Source: JACVRW01 sp963808545
GTDB taxonomy: Bacteria > Actinomycetota > Thermoleophilia > Solirubrobacterales > Thermoleophilaceae
Reading direction: 5' to 3'
Length of the DNA stretch: 64,000 nt
Assembly: GCA_963808545.1 (NCBI GenBank)
Contig: CAWEGB010000011.1
Coordinates: 62,001-126,000 of the forward strand
The notes under the pieces were generated by a model. The model saw nothing but the letters and a program-made list of their open reading frames with translations, made no database searches and was not told the DNA's origin. Positions 1 to 7,918 of the stretch are shown here, one piece after another. Numbering within the stretch: the first letter of the stretch is position 1; the number at the start of each line of letters is the position of its first letter. A program made the translations under genes and the position numbers.

Positions 1-406
1 TGGCCTTGAGCGGGAAGATGTGGCCGGGCTGGACCAGGTCCTGGGGCCGCGAGCTCGGATCGATCGCCACCTGGATGGTGTGGGCCCGGTCGTGGGCCGA
101 GATCCCGGTGGTGATCCCCTCGCGGGCCTCGACCGAGACCGTGAACGCCGTCTGGAAGGCGGACTCGTTCTTGGCCGCCATGAGGTCGAGGTGCAGCTCG
201 TCGCAGCGGGCGGGCGTCAGGGCCAGGCAGATCAGCCCCCGGCCGTGGGTGGCCATGAAGTTCACCGCTTCCGGCGTGGCGAACTGCGCGGCCATGGTGA
301 GGTCGCCCTCGTTCTCGCGATCCTCGGCGTCACAGACCACGACCATCCTGCCGGCGCGGATGTCCTCGATCGCCTCTTCCACCGGGCTGAAGGGAGGACT
401 GGTCAT
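1..406 (-). CDS. ribB: 3,4-dihydroxy-2-butanone-4-phosphate synthase (RibB or N-terminal half of RibBA), partial
   Basis: This domain converts ribulose 5-phosphate to 3,4-dihydroxy-2-butanone 4-phosphate plus formate, the four-carbon branch of riboflavin synthesis. The first 135 residues are visible and the rest runs off the left edge. The reading 'CDAEDRENEGDL' near residues 25-36 is the acidic metal/substrate loop of the family, and 'THGRGLICLAL' follows, as in other RibB proteins. The ATG at 404-406 overlaps the ribE stop as ATGA, so translation is probably coupled. In actinobacteria this domain is usually fused to GTP cyclohydrolase II (RibA). The fusion cannot be confirmed because the C-terminus lies outside the window. 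Confidence 0.93.
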   Translation of the reverse strand, partial: MTSPPFSPVEEAIEDIRAGRMVVVCDAEDRENEGDLTMAAQFATPEAVNFMATHGRGLICLALTPARCDELHLDLMAAKNESAFQTAFTVSVEAREGITTGISAHDRAHTIQVAIDPSSRPQDLVQPGHIFPLKA

Positions 407-996
407 GCCCTCAGCTTCTCCACGTACTTGGCAAGCACGTCCACCTCCAGGTTGAGCGTCCGGCCGGGTTCGGCGGCGCCGAGCGTGGTGCGCTCGAGCG
501 TCTCGGGGATGAGCGACACCTCGAAGGCCTCGGAGTCCACCGCCGAAACGGTAAGGGACACGCCCTCCACGGCGATGGAGCCCTTCTCGACGACGTAGCG
601 CAAAAGCTCGGCCGGAGCACTCACGCGAACCACCCGGGCAAAGCCCTCGTCGCGCAGGGAGTCGACGGTGCCGGTGCCGTCCACGTGGCCCTGAACGATG
701 TGCCCGCCAAGGCGGTCGCTTGCCCGCAGCGGAAGCTCCAGGTTGACCGAGTCGCCTTCGTCGAGGGGTCCGAGCGAGCTGCGCCGCAGCGTCTCGGCCA
801 TGACGTCGGCGGAGAAGCCCTCGGCGTCGGGATCGACCGCGGTGAGGCAGACGCCGTTGACGGCCACGGAGTCACCCGGGCCGAGCTCGGCGGCCAGGCC
901 GCTGAGCACCCGGAGGCGTACGCCCTGGCCGTCGCCGTCGCGAGACAGCGACGCCACGGTCCCGGTTCCGGCCACGAGCCCCGTGAACAGCCTCAC
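403..996 (-). CDS. ribE: riboflavin synthase, alpha chain
   Basis: The enzyme dismutates two 6,7-dimethyl-8-ribityllumazine molecules into riboflavin and a pyrimidine. The 197-residue product starts 'MRLFTGLVAG', matching the usual 'MFTGLV' N-terminus, and has the two tandem lumazine-binding barrels: 'NGVCLTA' in the first and 'EGVSLTV' in the second, with 'GGHIVQGHVDG' between. Length is normal (about 200 residues). The GTG start at 994-996 overlaps the ribD stop by four bases (GTGA), and the stop overlaps the next ATG. The reading frame stays open further upstream, but that part is antisense-like sequence inside ribD, so I reject a longer protein. Confidence 0.95.
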   Translation of the reverse strand: MRLFTGLVAGTGTVASLSRDGDGQGVRLRVLSGLAAELGPGDSVAVNGVCLTAVDPDAEGFSADVMAETLRRSSLGPLDEGDSVNLELPLRASDRLGGHIVQGHVDGTGTVDSLRDEGFARVVRVSAPAELLRYVVEKGSIAVEGVSLTVSAVDSEAFEVSLIPETLERTTLGAAEPGRTLNLEVDVLAKYVEKLRA

Positions 997-2117
997 CACT
1001 CCTTGAAGCGAGCGGTTATGAGCACGTCGTCCTCGATGCGCTCGGTGTCCATCGCGATCGGCCGGGCGGCCGCCGCGATCTCCCCCAGCCCGATGCCCTC
1101 CACGACGGTGCGCGCCTTGCCGCCACCGATCATGAACGGCGCGATGAAGATGCGCGCCTCGTCGATCTCCTCGGCCTCGAGGAACGAGCCCGCCAGGTGC
1201 GGGCCGCCCTCGAGCAGCAGCGACTGGATGTCGCGCTGGCCGAGACCGTCGAGCGCCGAGGCCACGCGTGCGGCCTCGTTGCCGCCGGTGGCCACGATCA
1301 CGTCCACGCCGGCGGCCTCGAGCGCCTCCAGGGAGGTGCGCGAGGCGGCGCGCGAGCACACCACGGTCACCGGCAGCTCGGCCACGTCGCGCACCAGCTT
1401 GGAGTCGAGCGGCAGACGCGCCTCGGAGTCGAAGACCACGCGGCGAGGCTGGCGCGCCACCCCCTCGAGGCGGGCCGTGAGCCGCGGGTCGTCCACCAGC
1501 GCCGTGCCGATGCCCACGGCCACGGCGTCCGACTCGGCGCGCCAGCGGTGCGCGCGCGCCCGGCTGGCCTCGCCGGAGATCCACTGCGAGTCGCCTGTGT
1601 GAGTGGCCACCTTGCCGTCGAGGGTCATCGCGGACTTGAACACCACCAGGGGGCGGCCCGTGCGGGCGTGCTTTCGGAAGGGCTGGTTGAGCAGCCGGGC
1701 GGACGCCCCCACCTCTCCGTCGACAAAGCTCACCTCCACCCCCTCGTCGCGCAGGATGCCGGGCCCGCGGCCCGCGGCCTTGGGCGTGGGATCGTCGGAG
1801 GCGATCACCACGCGCGTGATGCCGGCTGCGACGATCGCGTCGGTGCACGGCGGCGTGCGGCCCTGGTGACAGCAGGGCTCGAGCGAGACGTAGAGCGTCG
1901 CTCCGGCGGCGCTCTCCTCACACGCGCCGAGGGCCATTCGCTCGGCGTGGGCCTCCCCCGGCGGCTGGGTCACACCCTCCCCGATCACGCGGCCCGACTT
2001 GACCACCACGGCGCCCACCATGGGGTTGGGGCTCACCTGTCCACGCGCCAGCCCGGCCAGTTCGATGGCCCGGTGAAGATGTCGCGCATCGCGCTCTGGA
2101 GCAGGGATATCGGGCAT
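993..2117 (-). CDS. ribD: bifunctional riboflavin deaminase/reductase RibD
   Basis: It performs the second and third steps of riboflavin synthesis: deamination of the diaminopyrimidine, then NADPH-dependent reduction of the ribosyl side chain. The product has 374 residues, a normal length. The N-terminal deaminase domain carries the zinc site 'HAE' (residues 57-59) and 'PCCHQGRTPPC' (81-91; H57, C82 and C91 are the expected ligands). The reductase domain starts near residue 155 ('VVFKSAMTLDGKVA') and includes 'LLLEGGPHLAGSF'. ATG at 2115-2117 is the first gene of the rib operon and lies 24 bases from a 16-bp palindrome (2142-2157) that may be an operator. No FMN riboswitch (RFN element) is recognisable in the short leader. 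Confidence 0.96.
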   Translation of the reverse strand: MPDIPAPERDARHLHRAIELAGLARGQVSPNPMVGAVVVKSGRVIGEGVTQPPGEAHAERMALGACEESAAGATLYVSLEPCCHQGRTPPCTDAIVAAGITRVVIASDDPTPKAAGRGPGILRDEGVEVSFVDGEVGASARLLNQPFRKHARTGRPLVVFKSAMTLDGKVATHTGDSQWISGEASRARAHRWRAESDAVAVGIGTALVDDPRLTARLEGVARQPRRVVFDSEARLPLDSKLVRDVAELPVTVVCSRAASRTSLEALEAAGVDVIVATGGNEAARVASALDGLGQRDIQSLLLEGGPHLAGSFLEAEEIDEARIFIAPFMIGGGKARTVVEGIGLGEIAAAARPIAMDTERIEDDVLITARFKEW

Positions 2118-2141
2118 CGCGGGCGCCTCGTGGGGCGTTGA

Positions 2142-2157
2142 TTGACTCGCGAGTCAA
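2142..2157. promoter_or_regulatory. perfect 16-bp palindrome between ribD and the divergent GT-C gene
   Basis: The sequence TTGACTCGCGAGTCAA is an exact inverted repeat with two 8-bp arms and no spacer. It sits 24 bases upstream of the ribD ATG and 77 bases upstream of the GTG of the divergent membrane protein, so it could control either promoter. Length and symmetry suit a dimeric repressor. No regulator gene is adjacent, so the binding protein is unknown. Confidence 0.5.
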
Positions 2158-2234
2158 CATTACCAGCGGGTGCCCGTCGCGCCGCTCGCTGGTCCGCCGC
2201 GCCCACTAAACTCAGGCCACTAGCCTCTCGCCGC

Positions 2235-4055
2235 GTGCACCGCCTCGTCCTGGCGTCGATCCTGGTGGCCGGATTCGCGCTGCGGATCTGGAACATCGAC
2301 TACGGCCTGCCGTTCGTCTACTCGATCGACGAGGGCTCCCATTTCGCCAGCCGGGCCGTGGAGATGTTCTGGCAGGACCTCGACCCCGGCTACTACCAGA
2401 ACCCTGCCGGATACACCTACCTGCTCTACGCGGCGCTGAGGGTCATGTACGGGCCGCTGGGCTTCCTGTTCGACCTGCCCTTCGGCAACGTCACCGACCA
2501 GTTCGACAAGGACCCGACCGAGATCTGGGTGGCGGCCAGGACGGTCGCCGCGCTGCTGTGCATGGTGGGCGTGGCGGCCACGTACTGGGCGGGGCGCCGG
2601 CTGTGGGGCGTGCGCGAAGGGCTGGTGGCCGCGGCGGTGCTGAGCTTCGCCTTCCTGCCGGTGGCCTACTCGCGGGTGGCGGTCACCGACGTGGGCGCGC
2701 TGATGGGCGTGGCCCTGGCGCTCATGTGGGCGGCCAGGGCGGCCGACGACGGCCGCACGCGCGACTTCGCTCTGGCCGGGGCCGCGGCCGGCCTGGCGAT
2801 CGCTTTCAAGTACACCGCCGGTCTCGTGCTGCTGCCGCTGGTCATCGCCGCGCTGGCCCGCCTGCGCGCCGACGGCCCGCGCGCGCTCGCCGCGCTGGCT
2901 CTGGGCGGCGGCCTGGCGGCCCTCGTCTTCGTCGCGCTCAACCCGTACCTGTTCGGCTCCCTCGACGAGTGGTGGACCGACCTGCGCGACCAGGCCGACG
3001 TGGCCGCCAACGAGCCGAAGCCGGGGCAGGAGTCGGGTGGCCTGTCGTACTACCTCGACAGCCTCACCTGGGGTCTCGGCTGGGCCGGCCTGGCGGCGGC
3101 GGGGCTGGGTGCCGCGCTGGTCCTGCGCCGCGACCTCGTTCGCGGGCTGATCCTGATCGCGCTCCCGCTGGCCCTGCTGGCCTACCTGGCAGGGCAGTCG
3201 CGCTACTTCGGGCGCTGGCTGCTGCCCGCGTATCCAGCGCTGGCGCTGCTGGCCGCGGCCGGGGTGACCCAGCTGGCCGATCTGATCTCCGGCGCGCTCG
3301 AGCGACGCCGGGGACCAACGTTCGGCTCGCGGCGCTCAGCCGTGGCCGGCGGGCTGGTGCTGGCCGTGCTGGCCGCGGTCGTGCTGGTCCAGCCGCTGGC
3401 CGCCGACGTGCGCAGCGCGCTCGTGCTGGGCCGCGAGGACACTCTCAGCCAAGCCCGCTCCTGGCTGTCGCAGAGCTTTGCTCCGGAGCTGCGCGTGTCG
3501 ATCGAGCCGGCGGTGCCGGGGCGCTGGTACCGCTCGAACCCCGACGGGCGCCTACCGCCCTGGCTCGCCCGCTGCCCCCGCCGCGCCGACTGGACCGAGG
3601 AGGGCTGGGCCTACGCGGGACCGGGCGGGCGGCGTGTGTGCGCCCAGTACAAGCCCGGGCTGTTCGCCCGGCCCGACGGCGGGGTGCGGGCATCGGCCTA
3701 CCAGGCGGTGCTGGGCCCGGACGTGATCGACGACTACCGGCTCTACGGCTACTGCCTGGTGATGACCGTCGACACGGTGCGACGGCGCGCGCTGGAGACC
3801 GGCGACCCCGACGCCCGCGCGTACTACCGGCGCCTCGACCGCGACTCGACCGTGGTGAGGGAGTTCAGCCCCTACGAGGAAGGCGCCGGCGAGTTGCCCT
3901 TCAGCTTCGACCTCTCCTACAACAACTATCCGCCCGAGTACGAACGGCCGGGACCGACGGTGCGCATCCACCGGCTCGACGACTGCCGTCAGGCCTACGG
4001 GCCGCCGGTGGTCCGGATACCGAAGGCCACCGAGCCGCCGCCGTTCGAGTCCTGA
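2235..4055 (+). CDS. GT-C family membrane glycosyltransferase (GT39/ArnT-like)
   Basis: Polytopic protein of about 606 residues expected to transfer a sugar from a polyprenyl-phosphate donor to a surface acceptor on the outer membrane face. Near the N-terminus, just after the first membrane segment, 'YSIDEGSHFASRAVEMF' carries the acidic pair and downstream aromatics typical of the first external loop of GT39/ArnT enzymes. Roughly ten hydrophobic segments fill the first 400 residues ('LVAAAVLSFAFLPVAYSRVAV', 'GLILIALPLALLAYLAG'). The last 190 residues form a soluble extracytoplasmic domain with several Cys residues. I chose the GTG at 2235 because it precedes the first hydrophobic helix; the open frame extends to 2142 but would cover the palindrome. 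It opens the glycan region and is followed by a sulfatase-like gene 34 bases downstream. Donor and acceptor are unknown. Confidence 0.8.
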   Translation: MHRLVLASILVAGFALRIWNIDYGLPFVYSIDEGSHFASRAVEMFWQDLDPGYYQNPAGYTYLLYAALRVMYGPLGFLFDLPFGNVTDQFDKDPTEIWVAARTVAALLCMVGVAATYWAGRRLWGVREGLVAAAVLSFAFLPVAYSRVAVTDVGALMGVALALMWAARAADDGRTRDFALAGAAAGLAIAFKYTAGLVLLPLVIAALARLRADGPRALAALALGGGLAALVFVALNPYLFGSLDEWWTDLRDQADVAANEPKPGQESGGLSYYLDSLTWGLGWAGLAAAGLGAALVLRRDLVRGLILIALPLALLAYLAGQSRYFGRWLLPAYPALALLAAAGVTQLADLISGALERRRGPTFGSRRSAVAGGLVLAVLAAVVLVQPLAADVRSALVLGREDTLSQARSWLSQSFAPELRVSIEPAVPGRWYRSNPDGRLPPWLARCPRRADWTEEGWAYAGPGGRRVCAQYKPGLFARPDGGVRASAYQAVLGPDVIDDYRLYGYCLVMTVDTVRRRALETGDPDARAYYRRLDRDSTVVREFSPYEEGAGELPFSFDLSYNNYPPEYERPGPTVRIHRLDDCRQAYGPPVVRIPKATEPPPFES

Positions 4056-4089
4056 GCGCCGGTCAGTCGATCCTCTAGCCTCCACCGGC

Positions 4090-5553
4090 GTGGAAACGCG
4101 CCTGAGCCGCCGGCGGCTGTTGCAGGCCGGCGCCGCGGGGGCCGCCGGTGCCGCCCTGCTGCCCGCGGCCGGCTGCAGCAGCAACGCCGCCGGACTGGGC
4201 GACGGCCGGCTGAACGTCATCGTGCTGATCGTCGACAGCCTGCGCCCCGACCACGTCGGCGCCTACGGCTCACCTCAGGTCCAGACGCCGAACGTCGACG
4301 CGCTGGCCGCCCGCGGCCTGCGCTTCAACCGAGCGTTCCCCGAGGCGATGGTCACGATCCCGGCACGGCGGTCGATCTTCACCTCGCGGCGGATCTTTCC
4401 CTACCGCGACTGGGTCCCCAACAAGGAGCTGGGCACCAGCCCCGGCTGGCTACCCATCGAGGGCAACGAGAACACCTTCACCAAGGCACTCCAGGGCGAC
4501 GGCTACTGGGCCGTCCAGATCTCCGACAACCCGCATCTGGCCTTCACCAAGGCGTACGAGCCGTTTCGCCAGACCTTCGACAGCTGGCGGACGATCGTCG
4601 GTCAGTCGGGCTTCTACCGGTCGCCCGAGACCGTGTCGATGGAGCTGGTGGAGCAGTGGCTGCCTCCCTTCCTGCGCGACGAGCGCTACGTGCCCGGCAT
4701 GCGCAAGTACCTGGCCAACACGGGCCGGGGCGTGGACGAGGAGGAGACCTGTGCGGCCCGGGTCTACAAGGACGCGGCCGACACGCTCGAGCAGGCCCAG
4801 CGGCGCCAGCCGTTCGCCATGGTGGTCGACAGCTTCGACCCGCACGAGCCGTGGAGCCCGCCCCAGAAGTACATCGACATGTACTCCGACACCGGGCCGG
4901 ACGTCCAGAACATCGGCGTGACCCGCTACGGCTTCGCCGAGAACTTCACGCCCGAGCTGCTGCGCCGGCTGCACGCGATCTACGCCGCCGAGGTCACGCT
5001 GACCGATCGCTGGCTGGGCCACTTCATGGACCGCTTCTACGAGCTGGGGATGGAGGAAAACACCGCGATCGTGCTGCTCTCCGACCACGGCTACCTGCTC
5101 GGCGAGCGCGGCTACACCGGCAAGGTGCCCTCCCAGCTTCACCCGGAGCTGGCTCAGGTCCCGTTCATCCTCGTCACCCCCGAGAACAAGGCCGCCGGCA
5201 AGACCACGCAGTACTTCGCCTCCACCCACGACGTGGGTCCGACGGTCCTGTCCATGCTCGGGCTCGATCCGCCGAAGTGGATGGAGGGGACCGACCTGTC
5301 GCGGCTGCTGGACGGCGAGCAGCCGCCCGAGCGGCGCGAGGTCCACTACGGCGGCATGTACAACCGCTTCTTCATCCGCTCCGACGAGTACGTGCTGATC
5401 GGCGACAACCAGGGCAACGAGCGCACGATGTACGACCTGCGCCAGGACCCGCACGAGTTCTTCGACATCGAGAAGAAGAACCGCCGCCTGTCCGAGGAGA
5501 TGTACCAGCACGTGCTGGAGCTGGCCGGCGGGCCGCTGCCGTACTACGAGTAG
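4090..5553 (+). CDS. exported sulfatase-like alkaline phosphatase superfamily hydrolase with Thr at the nucleophile position
   Basis: The 487-residue product begins with a twin-arginine-like segment ('SRRRLLQAG') and a lipobox-like 'AAGC', so it is probably a Tat-exported lipoprotein. The fold is that of the sulfatase family: metal-binding 'VDSLRPDHVGAYG' near residues 45-57, 'SDHGYLLGERG' with a following Lys near residues 333-348, and a C-terminal substrate-side domain. The formylglycine motif C/S-x-P-x-R is replaced by T-I-P-A-R, with Thr at residue 89, so normal sulfatase maturation is not expected. A Thr nucleophile would fit phosphatase, phosphodiesterase or phosphotransferase chemistry, as in other members of the superfamily. 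GTG start; its tail overlaps the convergent EamA gene by 10 bases. The substrate is probably a surface glycan or lipid, by context only. Confidence 0.8.
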   Translation: METRLSRRRLLQAGAAGAAGAALLPAAGCSSNAAGLGDGRLNVIVLIVDSLRPDHVGAYGSPQVQTPNVDALAARGLRFNRAFPEAMVTIPARRSIFTSRRIFPYRDWVPNKELGTSPGWLPIEGNENTFTKALQGDGYWAVQISDNPHLAFTKAYEPFRQTFDSWRTIVGQSGFYRSPETVSMELVEQWLPPFLRDERYVPGMRKYLANTGRGVDEEETCAARVYKDAADTLEQAQRRQPFAMVVDSFDPHEPWSPPQKYIDMYSDTGPDVQNIGVTRYGFAENFTPELLRRLHAIYAAEVTLTDRWLGHFMDRFYELGMEENTAIVLLSDHGYLLGERGYTGKVPSQLHPELAQVPFILVTPENKAAGKTTQYFASTHDVGPTVLSMLGLDPPKWMEGTDLSRLLDGEQPPERREVHYGGMYNRFFIRSDEYVLIGDNQGNERTMYDLRQDPHEFFDIEKKNRRLSEEMYQHVLELAGGPLPYYE

Positions 5554-6384
5554 GCGATCAGCGCGACTCCCACCACCACCAGAACGGCGCCCGTCGCTCG
5601 TGCGGGCGTCACCCGCTCCTTCAGGAAAACGGCGGCAAAGAGGGTGACGAGGAGAATGCTGGTCTCCCTCACCGCCGCGACGGGCGCGGCCGGCGCGCGC
5701 TCGAGCGCCGCAAGCACCAAGAGGTAGGCCCCGAGCGTGGCCCCCGCCGTGAGCGCGGAGCGCACGCCGAGGTCCGGTACCCGGCGCACGGCGAGCGGGT
5801 AGAGGAGCGCACAGGGAGCAATGACGAGCGCGAGGTAGGCGACCGGGTCGGCGCGCTCGACCCCCTCGGCGTCGACCAGGGTGTAGGCGGCGATGGTCGC
5901 TCCAATGGCCAGCCCGAACAGGAGATCACGCCGCCCGCCCCGGGGGTCTGACGACTTGTCCGCCCTAGAGACGAACAACTCGTCGAACCCCCCGAGCAGG
6001 AAGACTCCGGCGCACACCGCGAGCACCCCGACGGCCGCCAGCGCCGACACCTCCTTCCCCAGCCCCAGCACCCCGACGACCAGCACCAGCGCCGGAGCCG
6101 ACCCGCGCGCCATCGGGTACACGATGCTCACCGAGCCGCCGGCATAGGCGCGGGCGAGCAGCGCGAAGTACGCCAGCTCCAGCACCGCCGACGCGGCGAT
6201 GAACGGCAGCGCCGCGTTCGACACGCCGCCCGTCAGCAGCGCCGGCACGGCCAGCAGCACAGCCCCCCAGATCAGCAGCCCGCCCGTGACCGCCGCGGTG
6301 TCCCGCGAGCCGGCGAGCGTGAGGTTCCACGCCGCGTGGAGGACCGCGGCGCCGAGGGCGAGGGCGAACGCGGCAGCCGCTCAT
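5544..6384 (-). CDS. EamA/DMT-family transporter, frameshifted near its start
   Basis: Ten-helix drug/metabolite-transporter fold with two EamA repeats. The second repeat ends with 'AAVRETSILLVTLFAAVFLKERV', typical of the family. The continuous frame with a normal start codon begins only at GTG 6258-6260, but the same frame reads further upstream as 'ALGAAVLHAAWNLTLAG', the expected first helix of EamA proteins. That stretch has no ATG, GTG or TTG and is closed by a stop at 6381-6383. An ATG at 6382-6384, eight bases after the preceding gene's stop, lies one frame off. Removing a single base near 6375 would join them into a normal protein of about 280 residues. Either a read error or a recent mutation explains this. 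The substrate is unknown; similar carriers in glycan clusters move lipid-linked sugars or metabolites. Confidence 0.75.
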
Positions 6385-6391
6385 CGGCGGT

Positions 6392-7873
6392 CTAGCGGTG
6401 CAGCGGTTCCTTCATCGACTCCGTCTCCGGAGCCTCGATGTAGGGCTGCTCCTCGTCCTGGGAGCGCTCCTCTTCGTGGTACACCGACTCGGCGTTGACC
6501 GCCCAGATGTCGTGATTGGTGCCCTTCACGAGGTTGTCAACCGCGCGCAGCGCGGTGAGCGAGGAGTGGTCGGAGTTGTTGTAGCGGTGCAGCCCGTTGC
6601 GGCCCACCTGGATGAAGTTGTCTAGGCCGTCGAGCCACGAGCGGATGGCGTGCACGCGGTCGGAGTAGTCGGAGTCGTACATCGGGTAGGCCTTGGGCAC
6701 GCGCTCGACGAAGCCGAACTCGAGCTGGTCGGCGCGGGCCAGCCCGAGCTGCTCCAGCTCGCGCATCCCGAGCTTGACCAGGTCGTCGTCGTCGGACTCC
6801 CACAGCTCGTCGCCCGCGAAGCAGAAGAACTCGAGGCCCACACACGCCTTGGACGGGTCGGGCACCATCCACGGGCTCCAGGAGCGGAAATTCTGGATGC
6901 GGCCGACGTTCACGTTCGGGTCGTGGATGTAGATCCAGTTGTCCGGGAACAGATCGTCGCCGTTGAGCACCACCGCCACCGTCAGGAAGTCCCGGTAGCG
7001 CAGGCCCTTGGCCGCGGACATCACCTCGGGGCTCGGCCTTGGCTCGGACATGCCCACGGTGTTGCGCAGAGGGAGCGAGGAGATCACGGCGGAGGGCTCG
7101 TAGACCTGGTCGCCGGCGTGCACGCGCACGCAGCGGTCGCCCTCGAACTCGAGCTTGGTCACCTTGGTCTCGAGCAGCACCTGGCCGCCGAGCGCCCTGA
7201 TGTCCTCGGTCATCTGCTCCCACATCTGGCCGGGGCCGAAGCGGGGATAGTTGAACTTCGAGATCAGGCTCGTGACCTTGTTGTCGCGGTTGCCGAAGAA
7301 GGCCGACCAGGCGGCGCGGAAGAAGGACAGGTTCTTGATCCGCTGGGCGGCCCAGTCGGCGCGGATCTCCGAGGTGGGGACGCCCCACACCTTCTCGGTG
7401 TAGGACTTGAAGAACTGGTTGAACAGCCACTTGCCGAAGCGGTTGGACACCCACTGCTCGAAGTTGTCCTCCTTGCCCTTCGGCTTTATCGCCGCCCACA
7501 GGTAGGAGAAGAGAGCCCTCATGAGATCGACCGGCCCGAGCTTCTTCATCACGTCCGGCCCGCGCAGCGGGTAGTCGAGGAACTTGCCCTCGCCGCCCGG
7601 GGAGCGCCAGTAGATGCGCGACATGCGCGGCCGCTCGAGGAACTCCTCCTTCATGATCTCGTGCCAGAGGTCGTCGATCTCCTTGACCTTGGTGAAGAAG
7701 CGGTGGCCGCCGAGGTCGAAGCGGTAGCCGTCGCGCACGGCGGTCTTGGCGATGCCGCCGACCTGGTTCTCGGCCTCGAGCACGATCACCGGCAGGCCCT
7801 GCTTGGCCAGCACGTAGCCGGCGGTCAGCCCGGCCGGGCCGCCCCCGAGGATCACCGTGGGCTTGTCGCGCAT
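6392..7873 (-). CDS. FAD-dependent oxidoreductase, UDP-galactopyranose mutase-like
   Basis: 493-residue flavoprotein. The N-terminus 'VILGGGPAGLTAGYVLAKQG' (residues 7-26) is a Rossmann FAD-binding motif, followed by the FAD ribose contact 'LEAENQVGG' and 'DLGGHRFFTK', which is typical of the UDP-galactopyranose mutase/protoporphyrinogen oxidase-like group. The C-terminal 'VGRNGLHRYNNSDHS' is the second flavin-contact region of that group. Classical UDP-galactopyranose mutases are about 390 residues, so this belongs to the longer, less characterised branch. Position in a glycan cluster between a GT-C enzyme and an EamA carrier suggests sugar-nucleotide or lipid-sugar modification. A mutase activity is inference only. 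Confidence 0.8.
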   Translation of the reverse strand: MRDKPTVILGGGPAGLTAGYVLAKQGLPVIVLEAENQVGGIAKTAVRDGYRFDLGGHRFFTKVKEIDDLWHEIMKEEFLERPRMSRIYWRSPGGEGKFLDYPLRGPDVMKKLGPVDLMRALFSYLWAAIKPKGKEDNFEQWVSNRFGKWLFNQFFKSYTEKVWGVPTSEIRADWAAQRIKNLSFFRAAWSAFFGNRDNKVTSLISKFNYPRFGPGQMWEQMTEDIRALGGQVLLETKVTKLEFEGDRCVRVHAGDQVYEPSAVISSLPLRNTVGMSEPRPSPEVMSAAKGLRYRDFLTVAVVLNGDDLFPDNWIYIHDPNVNVGRIQNFRSWSPWMVPDPSKACVGLEFFCFAGDELWESDDDDLVKLGMRELEQLGLARADQLEFGFVERVPKAYPMYDSDYSDRVHAIRSWLDGLDNFIQVGRNGLHRYNNSDHSSLTALRAVDNLVKGTNHDIWAVNAESVYHEEERSQDEEQPYIEAPETESMKEPLHR

Positions 7874-7918
7874 CTCGGGGCGCGCGATCTCGGTCTGTCC
7901 TGCGATCTGTGTTCGTCG

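Noticed and set aside
1940..2234. FMN riboswitch before ribD
   Set aside because: No RFN core pattern (such as AGGG...GGTGAAAxTCC) is present; only a short palindrome is visible.
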